From Aldehydirespirator sp963667505 (GTDB taxonomy: Bacteria; Actinomycetota; Acidimicrobiia; Acidimicrobiales; Aldehydirespiratoraceae), in the NCBI GenBank assembly GCA_963667505.2, contig OY763490.2:3224001-3288000 (forward strand): a stretch of 64,000 nt of DNA, written 5' to 3'. Position numbers and translations under genes: made by a program. The notes below the pieces were generated by a model. It did no database searches and had not been told where the DNA came from. It worked only from the letters and a program-made list of their open reading frames with translations. Of the stretch, positions 16,097 through 24,392 are shown in pieces (the stretch's first letter is position 1; every line of letters starts with the position of its first letter).

Positions 16097-17242
16097 ATGA
16101 GACCTGCACGCCACTGGAGCCGTTGGCTGACACTGGTCCTCGCCGTCGCGCTCATCGGGGCGGCCTGCGGCGGGGACGACGACACCGCCGAGGCGCCATC
16201 GTCGGAACCGGCTTCGACGCCCGAGCCAGAGCCCGAGCCCGCCGCCGAGCCAGAGCCCGAGCCCGCCGCCGAGCCGGCGGCCGAGCCCGAGCCCGAGCCA
16301 GAACCCGAGCCAGAGCCCGCCCCCGAACCTGAGCCGCCCGAGCCGGTCTCGGTGTCGCTGCGGCTTCCCTGGTTCCCGAACACGCAGTTCACTGGCTCGT
16401 ACGTTGCGGCGGCCAAGGGCTTCTTCGCCGAGGAGGGCCTCGACGTGACGATCAACCCGGGCGGGTTCGACGTGAACAGCATCACTTTGGTGGCGGCCGG
16501 CTCAGACACTTTCGGGCTGCATGACACCGGCTCGCTGCTCTTCGCGGCAGCCGAGGATATTCCCTTGATCACCGTCGCCACCTACTTCCACAAGCATCCG
16601 GGGGCTGTGATGGCGTTAGCCGACTCGGGCATCGAGACCCTCGAGGACTTCGCGGGCCGGCGGATCGGATTCGCCGAGGGCGGACCGTGGCAGCTGACCC
16701 AGGCCATGCTGGCGAAGAACGGAATCGACATCGACTCGCTGGAGCATGTGGCGATCGGTTTCGACTTGGCCCCGATACTCAACGGAGACGTGGACCTGAA
16801 GACGGTGTTCGCCACCAACGAGCCGATCCTGGCCGAGCTGCAGGGCTACGAGTCGAGAGTCTTCGTGCCCTACGACTACGGCATCGAGACCTCAGCCAAC
16901 GCGCTATTCACCACCCGGAGCTACTTCGAGGACAACCCCGACGTGGTCTGCGGGATGGTCCGAGCGATATCCCGTGGTTGGGAGTTCGCCTTCGAGAATC
17001 CCGGGGATGCGCTGGACATAGTGATGGCGGTTGATCCGGAGAACCTCGACCGTGACAAGGAGGCTCGCAGCCTCGAAGCGGTGCAGGATGCCGTCCTCAC
17101 GCCCGATGCGGTCGCGGAGGGCATCGGCTCGATGAAGCGCAGCCGCTGGGAGACCGCGGAGGAGGTGCTGCGCACCTACGGCGGCCTGGAAGTCGACGTG
17201 GACCTCGACTCCGTCTACTCCGACGTGTGCTATCCGTCGTGA
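16097..17242 (+). CDS. ABC substrate-binding lipoprotein (NMT1/SsuA-ThiY family) with Glu-Pro stalk
   Basis: 381 aa. Lipobox IGAAC (Cys24), then a ~48-residue Glu-Pro/Ala-Pro repeat (residues 35-83; e.g. PEPEPEPAAEPEPEPAAE) that should form a stiff polyproline-like spacer. The binding domain follows from VSLRLPWFPNTQFTGSYVAAAKGFF, with AEEGLDVTINPGG, DTFGLHDTGSLLFAA, and ATYFHKHPGAVMALADSGI. The NMT1/THI5-like fold binds thiamine-pyrimidine precursors, riboflavin, sulfonates or nitrate in known members. A clear AGGGGAAGGA site precedes the ATG. The neighbouring phosphorylase suggests a nucleoside- or pyrimidine-like ligand (inference). Confidence 0.83.
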   Translation: MRPARHWSRWLTLVLAVALIGAACGGDDDTAEAPSSEPASTPEPEPEPAAEPEPEPAAEPAAEPEPEPEPEPEPAPEPEPPEPVSVSLRLPWFPNTQFTGSYVAAAKGFFAEEGLDVTINPGGFDVNSITLVAAGSDTFGLHDTGSLLFAAAEDIPLITVATYFHKHPGAVMALADSGIETLEDFAGRRIGFAEGGPWQLTQAMLAKNGIDIDSLEHVAIGFDLAPILNGDVDLKTVFATNEPILAELQGYESRVFVPYDYGIETSANALFTTRSYFEDNPDVVCGMVRAISRGWEFAFENPGDALDIVMAVDPENLDRDKEARSLEAVQDAVLTPDAVAEGIGSMKRSRWETAEEVLRTYGGLEVDVDLDSVYSDVCYPS

Positions 17243-17315
17243 ATAGCATGAGGCTCTCCGGGTTGCAGGGGACGCCTCCGTAGGCACCGTCGCCAGCAAT
17301 TGGTGGAGGAGCGTA

Positions 17316-18098
17316 TTGGCCATCTTCGACAAGAGCGCGTCTACTCGGGACGCGGTCCAATACCACCTGAGGGTTCGTCCGGGCGAAGTGGCCGACTACG
17401 TGCTTCTCCCTGGCGACCCGGCACGGGTTGGACTGATCGCGGAGCATCTGGACGACCCGCGCGAGGTCGCGGACCACCGGGAGTACCGCACCGTCACCGG
17501 CTCGTACCGAGGCATCGGTGTGAGCGCCACGTCGACGGGGATCGGCTGCCCGTCGGCCGCGATCGCCGTGGAGGAGCTCTGCAACGTGGGCGCGTCGCAC
17601 TTCATCCGGGTGGGCAGCAGCGCCGCGCTCATAGAGGGGATCGACAAGGGCGACATCCTCATCAACACCGCCGCGATGCGCTGCGACGGCACCAGCGCAA
17701 TGTACGTGGACGCAGGGTTCCCCGCGGTCGCCGACCACTTCCTCGTGCGGGCGTTGATCGACGGAGCAGCGGACCTGGCCGCGAGCCGGGGGTTTGCCGC
17801 CCATGTAGGCATCAACGTGTCGAGCGATGCCTTCTACGCCGAGACGCCCGGATGGGTCGAGCGGATCGTCCGGCACAGGATCATGAACGTCGAGATGGAG
17901 TCGTCGGCGATCTTCACCGTCGCGCATCTGCGCCAGGTCAAAGCGGCCATGGTCTGCGCCGTGTCCTACAACTTCACCGCACCCGACGACATCGACTACG
18001 AGAGCGTCAACGAGCCCCTCGTCACCGGCTGGCACAACGCCATCGACGTGGCCCTCGAGGGAATCCGACGGCACGAGGCAACCAAGAGAACTGCGTGA
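17316..18098 (+). CDS. Nucleoside phosphorylase (PNP/UDP family)
   Basis: 260 aa from a TTG start with GGAGGA upstream. PNP/UDP-family features are YVLLPGDPARVGLIAEHLDD (phosphate-binding GDPxR), the RxxxxT segment YRTVTGSYRGIGVSATSTGIG, GCPSAAIAVEEL, IRVGSSAALIEGIDKGDI and NVEMESSAIFTVAHLR (ribose-binding Met-Glu). Such enzymes cleave uridine, inosine or similar nucleosides with phosphate to base and ribose-1-phosphate; lengths and motifs are closest to uridine phosphorylase/DeoD-like hexamers. It sits inside an ABC import operon, with a GTGA overlap onto the ATPase gene, so the imported molecule is probably its substrate or generates it. Confidence 0.82.
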   Translation: MAIFDKSASTRDAVQYHLRVRPGEVADYVLLPGDPARVGLIAEHLDDPREVADHREYRTVTGSYRGIGVSATSTGIGCPSAAIAVEELCNVGASHFIRVGSSAALIEGIDKGDILINTAAMRCDGTSAMYVDAGFPAVADHFLVRALIDGAADLAASRGFAAHVGINVSSDAFYAETPGWVERIVRHRIMNVEMESSAIFTVAHLRQVKAAMVCAVSYNFTAPDDIDYESVNEPLVTGWHNAIDVALEGIRRHEATKRTA

Positions 18099-18928
18099 AC
18101 GTCACAGACCGGGCCGGAGATCTCGGAGGGATCGTCGTCGACGGCATCACGATGCGGTTCGGCGGCCACGAGCCGGTCACCGCGCTCCAGGATGTGAGCT
18201 TCGAGATCGCCGACCGCGAGTTCGTGGCTCTCGTCGGCCCGTCGGGCTGCGGCAAGTCGACGCTCTTGCGGATCATCGCGGGGCTGCTGGAACCCACGTC
18301 CGGCTGCGTGACGGTGCGCGGGAAGGCACCGGCCGCGGCCCGTCGTGACGTGGAGTTCGGCTTCGTCTTCCAGAGTCCCGTGCTGTTCCCCTGGCTGCGG
18401 GTGCTGGGCAACGTCCTGCTGCCGGACCGGATTCTCGGCCGGCGGAACCCGCTGGCGATACCCGACCCGGAGGCCCATGCCCGCGGCCTGTTGCGGGACG
18501 TGGGCCTGGAGGGCTTCGAGGAGTACTACCCGGAGCAGATCTCCGGCGGGATGCAGCAGCGTGTGGCGCTTGCCCGGGCCCTCAGCTACGGCCCCTCTAC
18601 CCTCCTGATGGACGAGCCGTTCGGCGCGCTGGACGAGTTCACCCGGGACAATCTCAACATCCAACTCCTCGAGGTGTGGCAGCAGACCCGCTCGACGGTG
18701 CTGTTCGTGACCCACAGCCTCGCCGAGGCGATCTTCCTGTCGGACCGGGTGGTGGTGCTCGGGTCCCGGCCGGGCAGCGTCATCAGGATCGCGGACGTGC
18801 CGTTCGGCCGCCCGCGGGAGCTCGGGATCCGCTACCGTCCCGAATTCGCCGCTCTGAACGGCGAATTGCGGGAACTCCTGCAGACCGACCCGGGCGCTGG
18901 GAGCGGCGGGGAAAGTCAGCCGCCATGA
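18095..18928 (+). CDS. NitT/TauT-family ABC transporter ATPase
   Basis: 277 aa from GTG 18095, which overlaps the phosphorylase stop (GTGA). Walker A is GPSGCGKST, the Q-loop is FVFQSPVLFPWLRVLGNV, the signature is ISGGMQQRVALARAL, Walker B is LLMDEPFGALDEFTRD and the H-loop is LFVTHSLAEAIFLSDRV, all typical of SsuB/TauB/ThiZ-like ATPases. Its stop overlaps the permease start in ATGA. It energises uptake of the ligand bound by the EP-stalked lipoprotein. Confidence 0.92.
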   Translation: MNVTDRAGDLGGIVVDGITMRFGGHEPVTALQDVSFEIADREFVALVGPSGCGKSTLLRIIAGLLEPTSGCVTVRGKAPAAARRDVEFGFVFQSPVLFPWLRVLGNVLLPDRILGRRNPLAIPDPEAHARGLLRDVGLEGFEEYYPEQISGGMQQRVALARALSYGPSTLLMDEPFGALDEFTRDNLNIQLLEVWQQTRSTVLFVTHSLAEAIFLSDRVVVLGSRPGSVIRIADVPFGRPRELGIRYRPEFAALNGELRELLQTDPGAGSGGESQPP

Positions 18929-19707
18929 GCGACACCCGCCACCGCTCGAAGTGGCGGACGTACGTCCCCGCTGCGCTGCTGTTCCTCGCCGCGCTGGGTG
19001 TCTGGGAACTCTGGGTCTGGGCCCGCGACGTTCCCACCTACCTGCTGCCCAGCGTCTCGGAGATAGGCGCCGAACTGGGCGAGCAGGGAGGGTCGCTGTT
19101 CGGCCACCTTCGCTGGACGATGCTCGAGGCGGTTCTGGGCTTTCTGGTGGGAAGCAGCGCGGCATTCGTGGCCGCGGTGGTCTTCGTCCATTTTCGCAGT
19201 GTCGAAGGCGCCCTGTTCCCGTGGGCGATCGTGCTGCAGACGGTCCCTATCGTGGCGATCGCGCCGCTGCTGACCATCTGGTTCGGCTTCACGCTGGTGC
19301 CGAAGGTGGTGATCGCGGCGATCATCTGCTTCTTCCCGGTGCTGGTGAACACCGCCCGCGGCTTGCGGTCCATTAGCGCCCAGGCCCTGGAGTTGATGAG
19401 CGTGCTCTCCGCCGGCAAAGCCGCGGTCTTCTGGCACCTGCGGATGCCGAGTTCGCTGCCGTACATCTTCGCGGGACTCCGCATCGCCTCCACGCTGGCC
19501 GTCATCGGCGCCATCGTGGCGGAGTTCACCGGCGCGGACCGCGGCATCGGGTTCGTGATCATCCAGGCCAGCTACCGTCTCGACACCAAGCGCCTCTTCG
19601 CAGGCCTGGTGCTCTCGTCCGCGGGCGGGATCGTGTTCTTCAACCTCATCGGCCTGCTGGAGAGGCTCGTCGTCCGCTGGCCAGGAGCACGCTTGCAAGA
19701 GACCTGA
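18925..19707 (+). CDS. NitT/TauT-family ABC transporter permease
   Basis: 260 aa from ATG 18925. BPD_transp_1 permease with about six helices; the first is YVPAALLFLAALGVWELWVW. The ATPase-docking segment is typical of the SsuC/ThiX group (INTARGLRSISAQALELMSVLSAGKAAVFWHLRMPSSLPYIFAGLRI, seen as ARGLRSISAQALELMSVL and LRMPSSLPYIFAGLR). TIWFGFTLVPKVVIAAIICFFPV is another family stretch. It is the last gene of the regulator-controlled operon. Confidence 0.9.
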   Translation: MSDTRHRSKWRTYVPAALLFLAALGVWELWVWARDVPTYLLPSVSEIGAELGEQGGSLFGHLRWTMLEAVLGFLVGSSAAFVAAVVFVHFRSVEGALFPWAIVLQTVPIVAIAPLLTIWFGFTLVPKVVIAAIICFFPVLVNTARGLRSISAQALELMSVLSAGKAAVFWHLRMPSSLPYIFAGLRIASTLAVIGAIVAEFTGADRGIGFVIIQASYRLDTKRLFAGLVLSSAGGIVFFNLIGLLERLVVRWPGARLQET

Positions 19708-19746
19708 TCCGTTGCGGGACGCGGGACGTCCGGGCTCCGGCAATAG

Positions 19747-19848
19747 CCACACCTCGGAAGCGGCCGCCGGAGTCCCATTTCCCTCACGTCGCCAGCCGAG
19801 AAGTCGGCGTCCGCGCGGCCACACCTCGGAGGCGGCCGCCTGAGTCCC
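19747..19848 (+). repeat. Imperfect 30-bp direct repeats in the gap before the TRAP binding protein
   Basis: The 30-mers at 19747-19776 and 19819-19848 (start CCACACCTCGGA) agree at 28 of 30 positions and are 72 bp apart, the same spacing as the 36-bp pair near bioB. They lie in the 282-bp gap 19708-19989; the remainder of that gap shows no gene, and only a GGAGGGATAGGAC site directly before the next ATG. Confidence 0.75.
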
Positions 19849-19989
19849 TTCTTTCGGCGCGCGGTTTGTGCGATGTGTACCATCGGCCGCAGTCATTCGG
19901 TGCTCGGCCGCTTCCGGCGTCATCCGGTTCGTCGGATCCGGCGGGGTGCCGTGACAGTCAGACCGACGAATTCCATGGAGGGATAGGAC

Positions 19990-21267
19990 ATGAACGACCA
20001 TGCTGGCCTCGATCAGACCGACGGGACAACCGCGGTGGACACGCCTGAAGCCGACGGACAGGGGGGTCTCGCCCGGCGGGGATTCATCAAGGGGGGGCTC
20101 GGCGTGGCCGGCTTCGCGGCGGCCGCCTCGATCCTCGCCGCTTGCGGCGACGACGAAGAGGCTCCCGCGGCGGCAGGATCCGATGAGACGCCCGACACCG
20201 CCACGACCACCACCGAGCAGGCGACGACCACCACGGCCAACGACACGGTGGCCGTCACCGCGGAGGGCCCGGAGATCGAGTGGGAGATGGCCACCAGCTG
20301 GCCCACCGCGCTGGTGACGCTGTTCGGCTCGGCCCAGTTCTTCGCCGAGAAGGTGAGCGAGCTCACCGGCGGGCGCTTCCGGATCAACCCCCGGCCCGCG
20401 GGCGAGATCGTGGGCGGCCTCGAGGTGCTGCAGACGGTGCGCGACCTCGGCGTGGAGGCGGGCCACACCGCGTCCTACTACTACGTGGGGATCAGCCCCG
20501 TGCAGCAGTTCGGCACCGCGGTGCCGTTCGGGCTCACCCAGCGCCAGCAGAACGCCTGGCTCTACCAGGGCGGCGGCACCGACCTGCTCAACGAGTTCTA
20601 CGCCGCTGAGCACGGCATCATCGCGTTCCCCGCGGGCGGCACCGGCTGCCAGATGGGCGGCTGGTTCACCAAGGAGATCAACACCGTCGACGACATCAAC
20701 GGCCTGAAGATGCGCATCCCCGGCCTGGCGGGCCGGGTGCTGGAGAACCTCGGCGGCGAGCAGGTGACGCTGGCCGGTGGCGAGATCCTGCAGGCCATCC
20801 AGACCGGGGCCATCGACGGCGCCGAGTTCGTCGGCCCGACCGACGACCTCATCCTCGGCCTCAACGAGTTCCAGGGCGACCTGTACTACTACCACCCGGG
20901 CTGGTGGGAGCCGGGCACCGCGCTGGAGGTGCAGTTCTCCCTGGAGCGCTGGAACGAGCTGCCGCCGGAGTACCAGGCGGCGATCAAGGCCGCCGCGGCG
21001 TACGCCAACATGAACACCATGGCGACCTACGACCTGCTCAACCAGCGCGACCTGCAGACCGTCAAGGGCTTCGCCCAGATCCGCGAGTTCTCACCGGAGA
21101 TCCTGGCCGCCTTCAAGGCCGAGACCGAGACGGTGCTCGACGGTGTGGCCGCCGAGGACGACAACTTCGCCCGCATCCTCGGCCCGTGGCGCGAGTTCCG
21201 CGCCGGCATCGCCGAGTGGCACGGCCTCGCCGAGCGCTCGTTCCTCTCCCAGCAGACCCAGGTCTAG
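19990..21267 (+). CDS. dctP: TRAP transporter substrate-binding lipoprotein (DctP family), Tat-exported
   Basis: 425 aa. The N-terminus has a twin-arginine motif (LARRGFIKGG) followed by a hydrophobic stretch and lipobox LAAC (Cys52), so it is a Tat-exported, membrane-anchored binding protein. The DctP/TAXI-like fold begins IEWEMATSWPTALVTLFGSAQFFAEKV and contains ARG-type ligand region VDDINGLKMRIPGLAGRVLENLGG and GEILQAIQTGAIDGAEFVGPTDD. The large ligand-side motif WWEPGTALEVQFSLERWNELP resembles TRAP binding proteins for 2-oxo or other monocarboxylates. The matching dctQM pair is 5.2 kb upstream, with a complete ABC operon between. Confidence 0.88.
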   Translation: MNDHAGLDQTDGTTAVDTPEADGQGGLARRGFIKGGLGVAGFAAAASILAACGDDEEAPAAAGSDETPDTATTTTEQATTTTANDTVAVTAEGPEIEWEMATSWPTALVTLFGSAQFFAEKVSELTGGRFRINPRPAGEIVGGLEVLQTVRDLGVEAGHTASYYYVGISPVQQFGTAVPFGLTQRQQNAWLYQGGGTDLLNEFYAAEHGIIAFPAGGTGCQMGGWFTKEINTVDDINGLKMRIPGLAGRVLENLGGEQVTLAGGEILQAIQTGAIDGAEFVGPTDDLILGLNEFQGDLYYYHPGWWEPGTALEVQFSLERWNELPPEYQAAIKAAAAYANMNTMATYDLLNQRDLQTVKGFAQIREFSPEILAAFKAETETVLDGVAAEDDNFARILGPWREFRAGIAEWHGLAERSFLSQQTQV

Positions 21268-21321
21268 GCGGCTGCGGGCGCGGACGCGCCCGGTGGTGTC
21301 GCGGTCGCGGGTGACGGCACG

Positions 21322-22470
21322 GTGGCCAGTGAGCCGGAGGACAGTCGGCTGAACGCCCCGAAGTTCAGGACCGACCGGAGCCACTACCGGGCGGCACTCG
21401 AGGGGTGGATGCAGCGGGCCTTCCCCGACAGGGAGGGTCTCACCGTCGCCGACATGGAGATCCCGGTGGCGACGGGCTTCTCCAACGAGACGGTGATGCT
21501 CGACGCGGCTTGGCGTGCGGGCGGCGAGACCCGCAAGAGCCGCTACGCGGTGCGCATCGAGCCGGCCGACGGAGGCATGTTCCCGCCCCAGACCCCGCAC
21601 TGCGCGGTGTCGGTGGAGGTCCAGTACCGGGTCATGAAGGCGGTAGCCGGGGCAGGGGCAGCGCCGGTGCCCCCTCTGCTGGGATACGAGCCCGACCCGG
21701 CCGTGCTGGGCGCCCCGTTCTTCGTGATGGGCTTCGTCGACGGGCGCATTCCCGCCGATGTGCCCCGGTACACCGAGTCCGGGTTCGTGGTGGACGAGGC
21801 GACGCCGGCCGAGCGGCAGCGGATGGTGTTCTCGGCCATCGACGCCATCGCCGGCATCAACAGCCTGGACTGGCGACGCGCCGGCCTGGACTGGCTAGAC
21901 CCGAGCGGCACGGGCCGGCCGACCACCGCGATGCAGATCGGCCTGTACCGCAGCCACGTCCGCTCCGAGTTGGCGGGCCGGGAGCATCCAGTGCTGCACG
22001 AGTCGCTGGACTGGCTCGCCGACAACGACCCCGGCGACGAGCGCGTGGGCCTCACCTGGGGCGACGCCCGACTCGGCAACATCATCCTGCAGGACTACCG
22101 GCCCGCGGCCATCCTCGACTGGGAGGTCTGCGCGCTCAGTCCCACCGAGGCCGACGTGGGCTGGTGGCTGATGTTCGACCGGATGTCGTTCGACGACATG
22201 GGTATCGACCGCCTCGCCGGCTACCCGACCCGGGACGAGATGGTCGCCCACTACGAGCAGGTGTCGGGCCTAGAGGTGCGCGACCCCCACTACTGGGAGG
22301 TGTTCGGCGCCATGCGCTTCTGCACCATCTTCATCCGCTTGGGCGACCGCCTCACCGCGGCCGGCCTCCTGCCGCCCGAGAAGAACCCAGCCGTAGGCAA
22401 CCAGGTCACCGTCGCCCTGGCGAAACTGCTAGAAATCGACAACCCCACCCCCGACGTGTTGGCCCAATAG
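21322..22470 (+). CDS. APH-family phosphotransferase
   Basis: 382 aa, kinase-like fold. The catalytic loop is LTWGDARLGNIIL (Asp248), with WGD in place of the textbook HGD, as is usual in the ACAD10/FadE36-like subgroup. The metal-binding segment is ILDWEVCALSPTEADVGWWL, and PFFVMGFVDGRIPADVP is an N-lobe hinge. Known relatives phosphorylate hydroxyacyl compounds or other small alcohols; resistance activity is not implied. GTG start, 54 bp after the TRAP binding-protein gene and in the same direction, so the two may be co-transcribed. Confidence 0.8.
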   Translation: MASEPEDSRLNAPKFRTDRSHYRAALEGWMQRAFPDREGLTVADMEIPVATGFSNETVMLDAAWRAGGETRKSRYAVRIEPADGGMFPPQTPHCAVSVEVQYRVMKAVAGAGAAPVPPLLGYEPDPAVLGAPFFVMGFVDGRIPADVPRYTESGFVVDEATPAERQRMVFSAIDAIAGINSLDWRRAGLDWLDPSGTGRPTTAMQIGLYRSHVRSELAGREHPVLHESLDWLADNDPGDERVGLTWGDARLGNIILQDYRPAAILDWEVCALSPTEADVGWWLMFDRMSFDDMGIDRLAGYPTRDEMVAHYEQVSGLEVRDPHYWEVFGAMRFCTIFIRLGDRLTAAGLLPPEKNPAVGNQVTVALAKLLEIDNPTPDVLAQ

Positions 22471-22513
22471 CGGCGCAGCACCGCGGTCCGGCCTGGCGGG
22501 ATCCCAGCGGTGT

Positions 22514-22530
22514 GCCGGAACGGTTCCGGC
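22514..22530. terminator. Hairpin between convergent genes
   Basis: GCCGGAAC (22514-22521) and GTTCCGGC (22523-22530) form an almost perfect inverted repeat with a one-base centre (a short loop when folded). It sits between the APH-like gene and the oppositely oriented fic remnant. It probably works as a terminator in both directions, although no T-run is present. Confidence 0.5.
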
Positions 22531-22532
22531 CC

Positions 22533-23250
22533 TCAGGCCCGGCTCGCGCTGATGCCTGGGAGTGGTTGCTGGGCGAGTGTCTTGTAGGGGTCGTCCTCGG
22601 CTCTTGGCGGCCGACTCGATCGGACATCGGTCCACAGGGCGTGCAGCTCCGGCGAGCCGCGATAGATGCGTCCTCTCCCTGCGCCAACAGCATTGAGCAG
22701 GCCGGCGTCGGTGAGGGCCCTGAGGTCGCGGCTGGCGCTGAGGTCGGAGATCGGGTCGCCGTCGGTGATCTCGACGAGTTTCGCGTAGAGGGACCGCTGG
22801 AGCCTTCGGCCTCGTGCAGCGTCGGCGAGCGCTCCGATGGATCGCGGCGGCAGTCCGCGCTTGGCGATTTCCTGGGCTAGGCCGTCATAGAGCTGCTCGG
22901 TCTCGTGGACGCGCCGCTGCAGCGTCCAGGCCTGGCGGTAGTGCGCCCGCAGCATGAACCGGATCCACGCACGGGCCGAGATGTGCGGTTGCCAGCTGCC
23001 CTGCCCGACTCGGAGAGGACCGCGTAGTAGTCGAGGGTGTTGCGCCCGAGGTACTCCTCCACTGAGGAGAACACCGGCGAGACCATGCCCTCCCCGGCGA
23101 GGACCATCGTCTGCCGAGCCCGGCCCATCCGTCCGTTGCCGTCGCGGAACGGACGGATCATCACCAGGTTGAGGTGAGCCATCGCGGCGCGGAACGTACC
23201 ATGGGTTCCTCGGGCATCCGTCGGCCTTACCCTCGCGCTGGCCCCTCGCA
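22533..23250 (-). pseudogene. fic: Fic (AMPylase) family pseudogene
   Basis: A Fic protein read in two frames. The Fic core in frame one is AHLNLVMIRPFRDGNGRMGR, then MVLAGEGMVSPVFSSVEEYL and LDYYAVLSES. At about 23000-23010 the frame must shift by one base to continue GSWQPHISARAWIRFMLRAH, then the C-terminal winged-helix part (PISDLSASRDLRALTDAGLL) to the TGA at 22533. The catalytic His of the HPFxxGNGR motif is Arg (CGT, codon 23156-23154), which would abolish AMP transfer, and the N-terminal third before TFRAAMAHL is absent. Catalytic loss, frameshift and truncation make this a relic. Confidence 0.8.
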
Positions 23251-23364
23251 CCGGCAACGCTGGGGAAGTCGAACGACAACTGCTGGAACGGGTTCGGTGC
23301 ATGGCGACATCGGTTGATCACCGGGACGTCTCGGGCGACAGCAAGAGCAACAGGAGGCGAAGGA

Positions 23365-24360
23365 GTGAGATTCGGGCTCTGGTACGACTTCCGCAACCCT
23401 CGGCGGCAGCCGTGGCCGGAACTGTACGGCGAGTTGCTCGACCAGATCGAGTGGGCGGACTCGGCCGGCTTCGAGTCGGTCTGGCTGTCGGAGCATCATG
23501 TCACCGACGACGGCTACATGCCGTCGGTGTTCGCGATGCTGGCTGCGATTGCAGGCCGGACCCGGAACCTGCGGTTGGGCACCGCGGTGTGCCTGGCCCC
23601 GCTGCACCATCCGATCCGCTTGGCCGAGGACGCTGCCGTGGTGGACGTGCTCTCCGGCGGGCGTGTGGAACTCGGACTCGCGCCCGGATACCGGCCGTTC
23701 GAGTTCGAAGTGCTGGGCGTGCCCCGCTCCCAGCGCGGCGTGCGCACCGATGAGGCGCTGGAGATCCTGCGCCAGGCTTGGACCGGCGAGCAATTCTCGT
23801 ACTCAGGGAAGGTCTTCGATTTGCGCGACGTGGTCGTTCAGCCGGTTCCGCTTCGGGGTGCCGACTCGCCGGTTCACGTCGGCGGCTCCAGTCCGGCAGC
23901 CGCCCGCCGGGCCGCACGCCACGGCTGCAGCTTCATGCCTGACGTCGGCACCGGCAAAGACCTGCACAACCAGTATCGGTCAGAGTTGCTGAGGGCCGGG
24001 TTCGACCCGGCGGACTTCGACATCACCATGAACGGGTGTGTCTTCGTATGCGACGAGCCCGACCGCGGCCGCGCCCAGGTCCGTCGGTCTCTCACCTACA
24101 TGTACGAGCGCTACTACGCGTGGGGGAGGGAGGGCGAGAGCTCGGCTGTCTCGGAGTTCGAGCCCATCGCTACCGAGCGGCTGGACGAGCTGTGCATCGT
24201 CGGCGGGCCGGGTGAGGTGATCAGCCGGGTGGGCGCCCTCCGCGACGAGTTCTCGCCTGACCGGTTCATCTTCTGGGGCCGACTGCCGGGGATGCCGATC
24301 GAGGACGCGAACAGGTCGCTTCAACTGTTCGTCGAAGAGGTGATGCCCGCCATCGGCTGA
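23365..24360 (+). CDS. LLM-class (luciferase-like) flavin-dependent oxidoreductase
   Basis: 331 aa from GTG 23365 preceded by AGGAGGCGAAGGAG. Bacterial luciferase-like TIM barrel: MRFGLWYDFRNPRRQPW, WADSAGFESVWLSEHHVTDDG, LRLGTAVCLAPLHHPIRLAEDAAVVDVLSGGRVELGLAPGY (seen as GGRVELGLAPGYRPFEF), VGGSSPAAARRAARHGC and a C-terminal VIGGPGEV-type segment (IVGGPGEVISRV). Uses FMNH2 or F420; substrate unknown. It stands alone between the fic relic and a convergent hydrolase. Confidence 0.85.
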   Translation: MRFGLWYDFRNPRRQPWPELYGELLDQIEWADSAGFESVWLSEHHVTDDGYMPSVFAMLAAIAGRTRNLRLGTAVCLAPLHHPIRLAEDAAVVDVLSGGRVELGLAPGYRPFEFEVLGVPRSQRGVRTDEALEILRQAWTGEQFSYSGKVFDLRDVVVQPVPLRGADSPVHVGGSSPAAARRAARHGCSFMPDVGTGKDLHNQYRSELLRAGFDPADFDITMNGCVFVCDEPDRGRAQVRRSLTYMYERYYAWGREGESSAVSEFEPIATERLDELCIVGGPGEVISRVGALRDEFSPDRFIFWGRLPGMPIEDANRSLQLFVEEVMPAIG

Positions 24361-24392
24361 GACGGAGCCGACTGGCTTGCGATGCGCTCAGA

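Noticed and set aside
16230..16350. Tandem DNA repeat in the binding-protein gene
   Set aside because: It encodes a Glu-Pro stalk in frame and is explained as protein low-complexity rather than a separate DNA element.
18916..20895. 659-codon minus-strand frame across the permease, gap and dctP
   Set aside because: It crosses three plus-strand features with clear protein families and reads through repeats; composition is typical of a shadow frame.
21322..22470. Aminoglycoside resistance gene
   Set aside because: The fold is APH-like, but WGDARLGN and ILDWE match the ACAD10/FadE36-like metabolic subgroup, and no resistance context exists.
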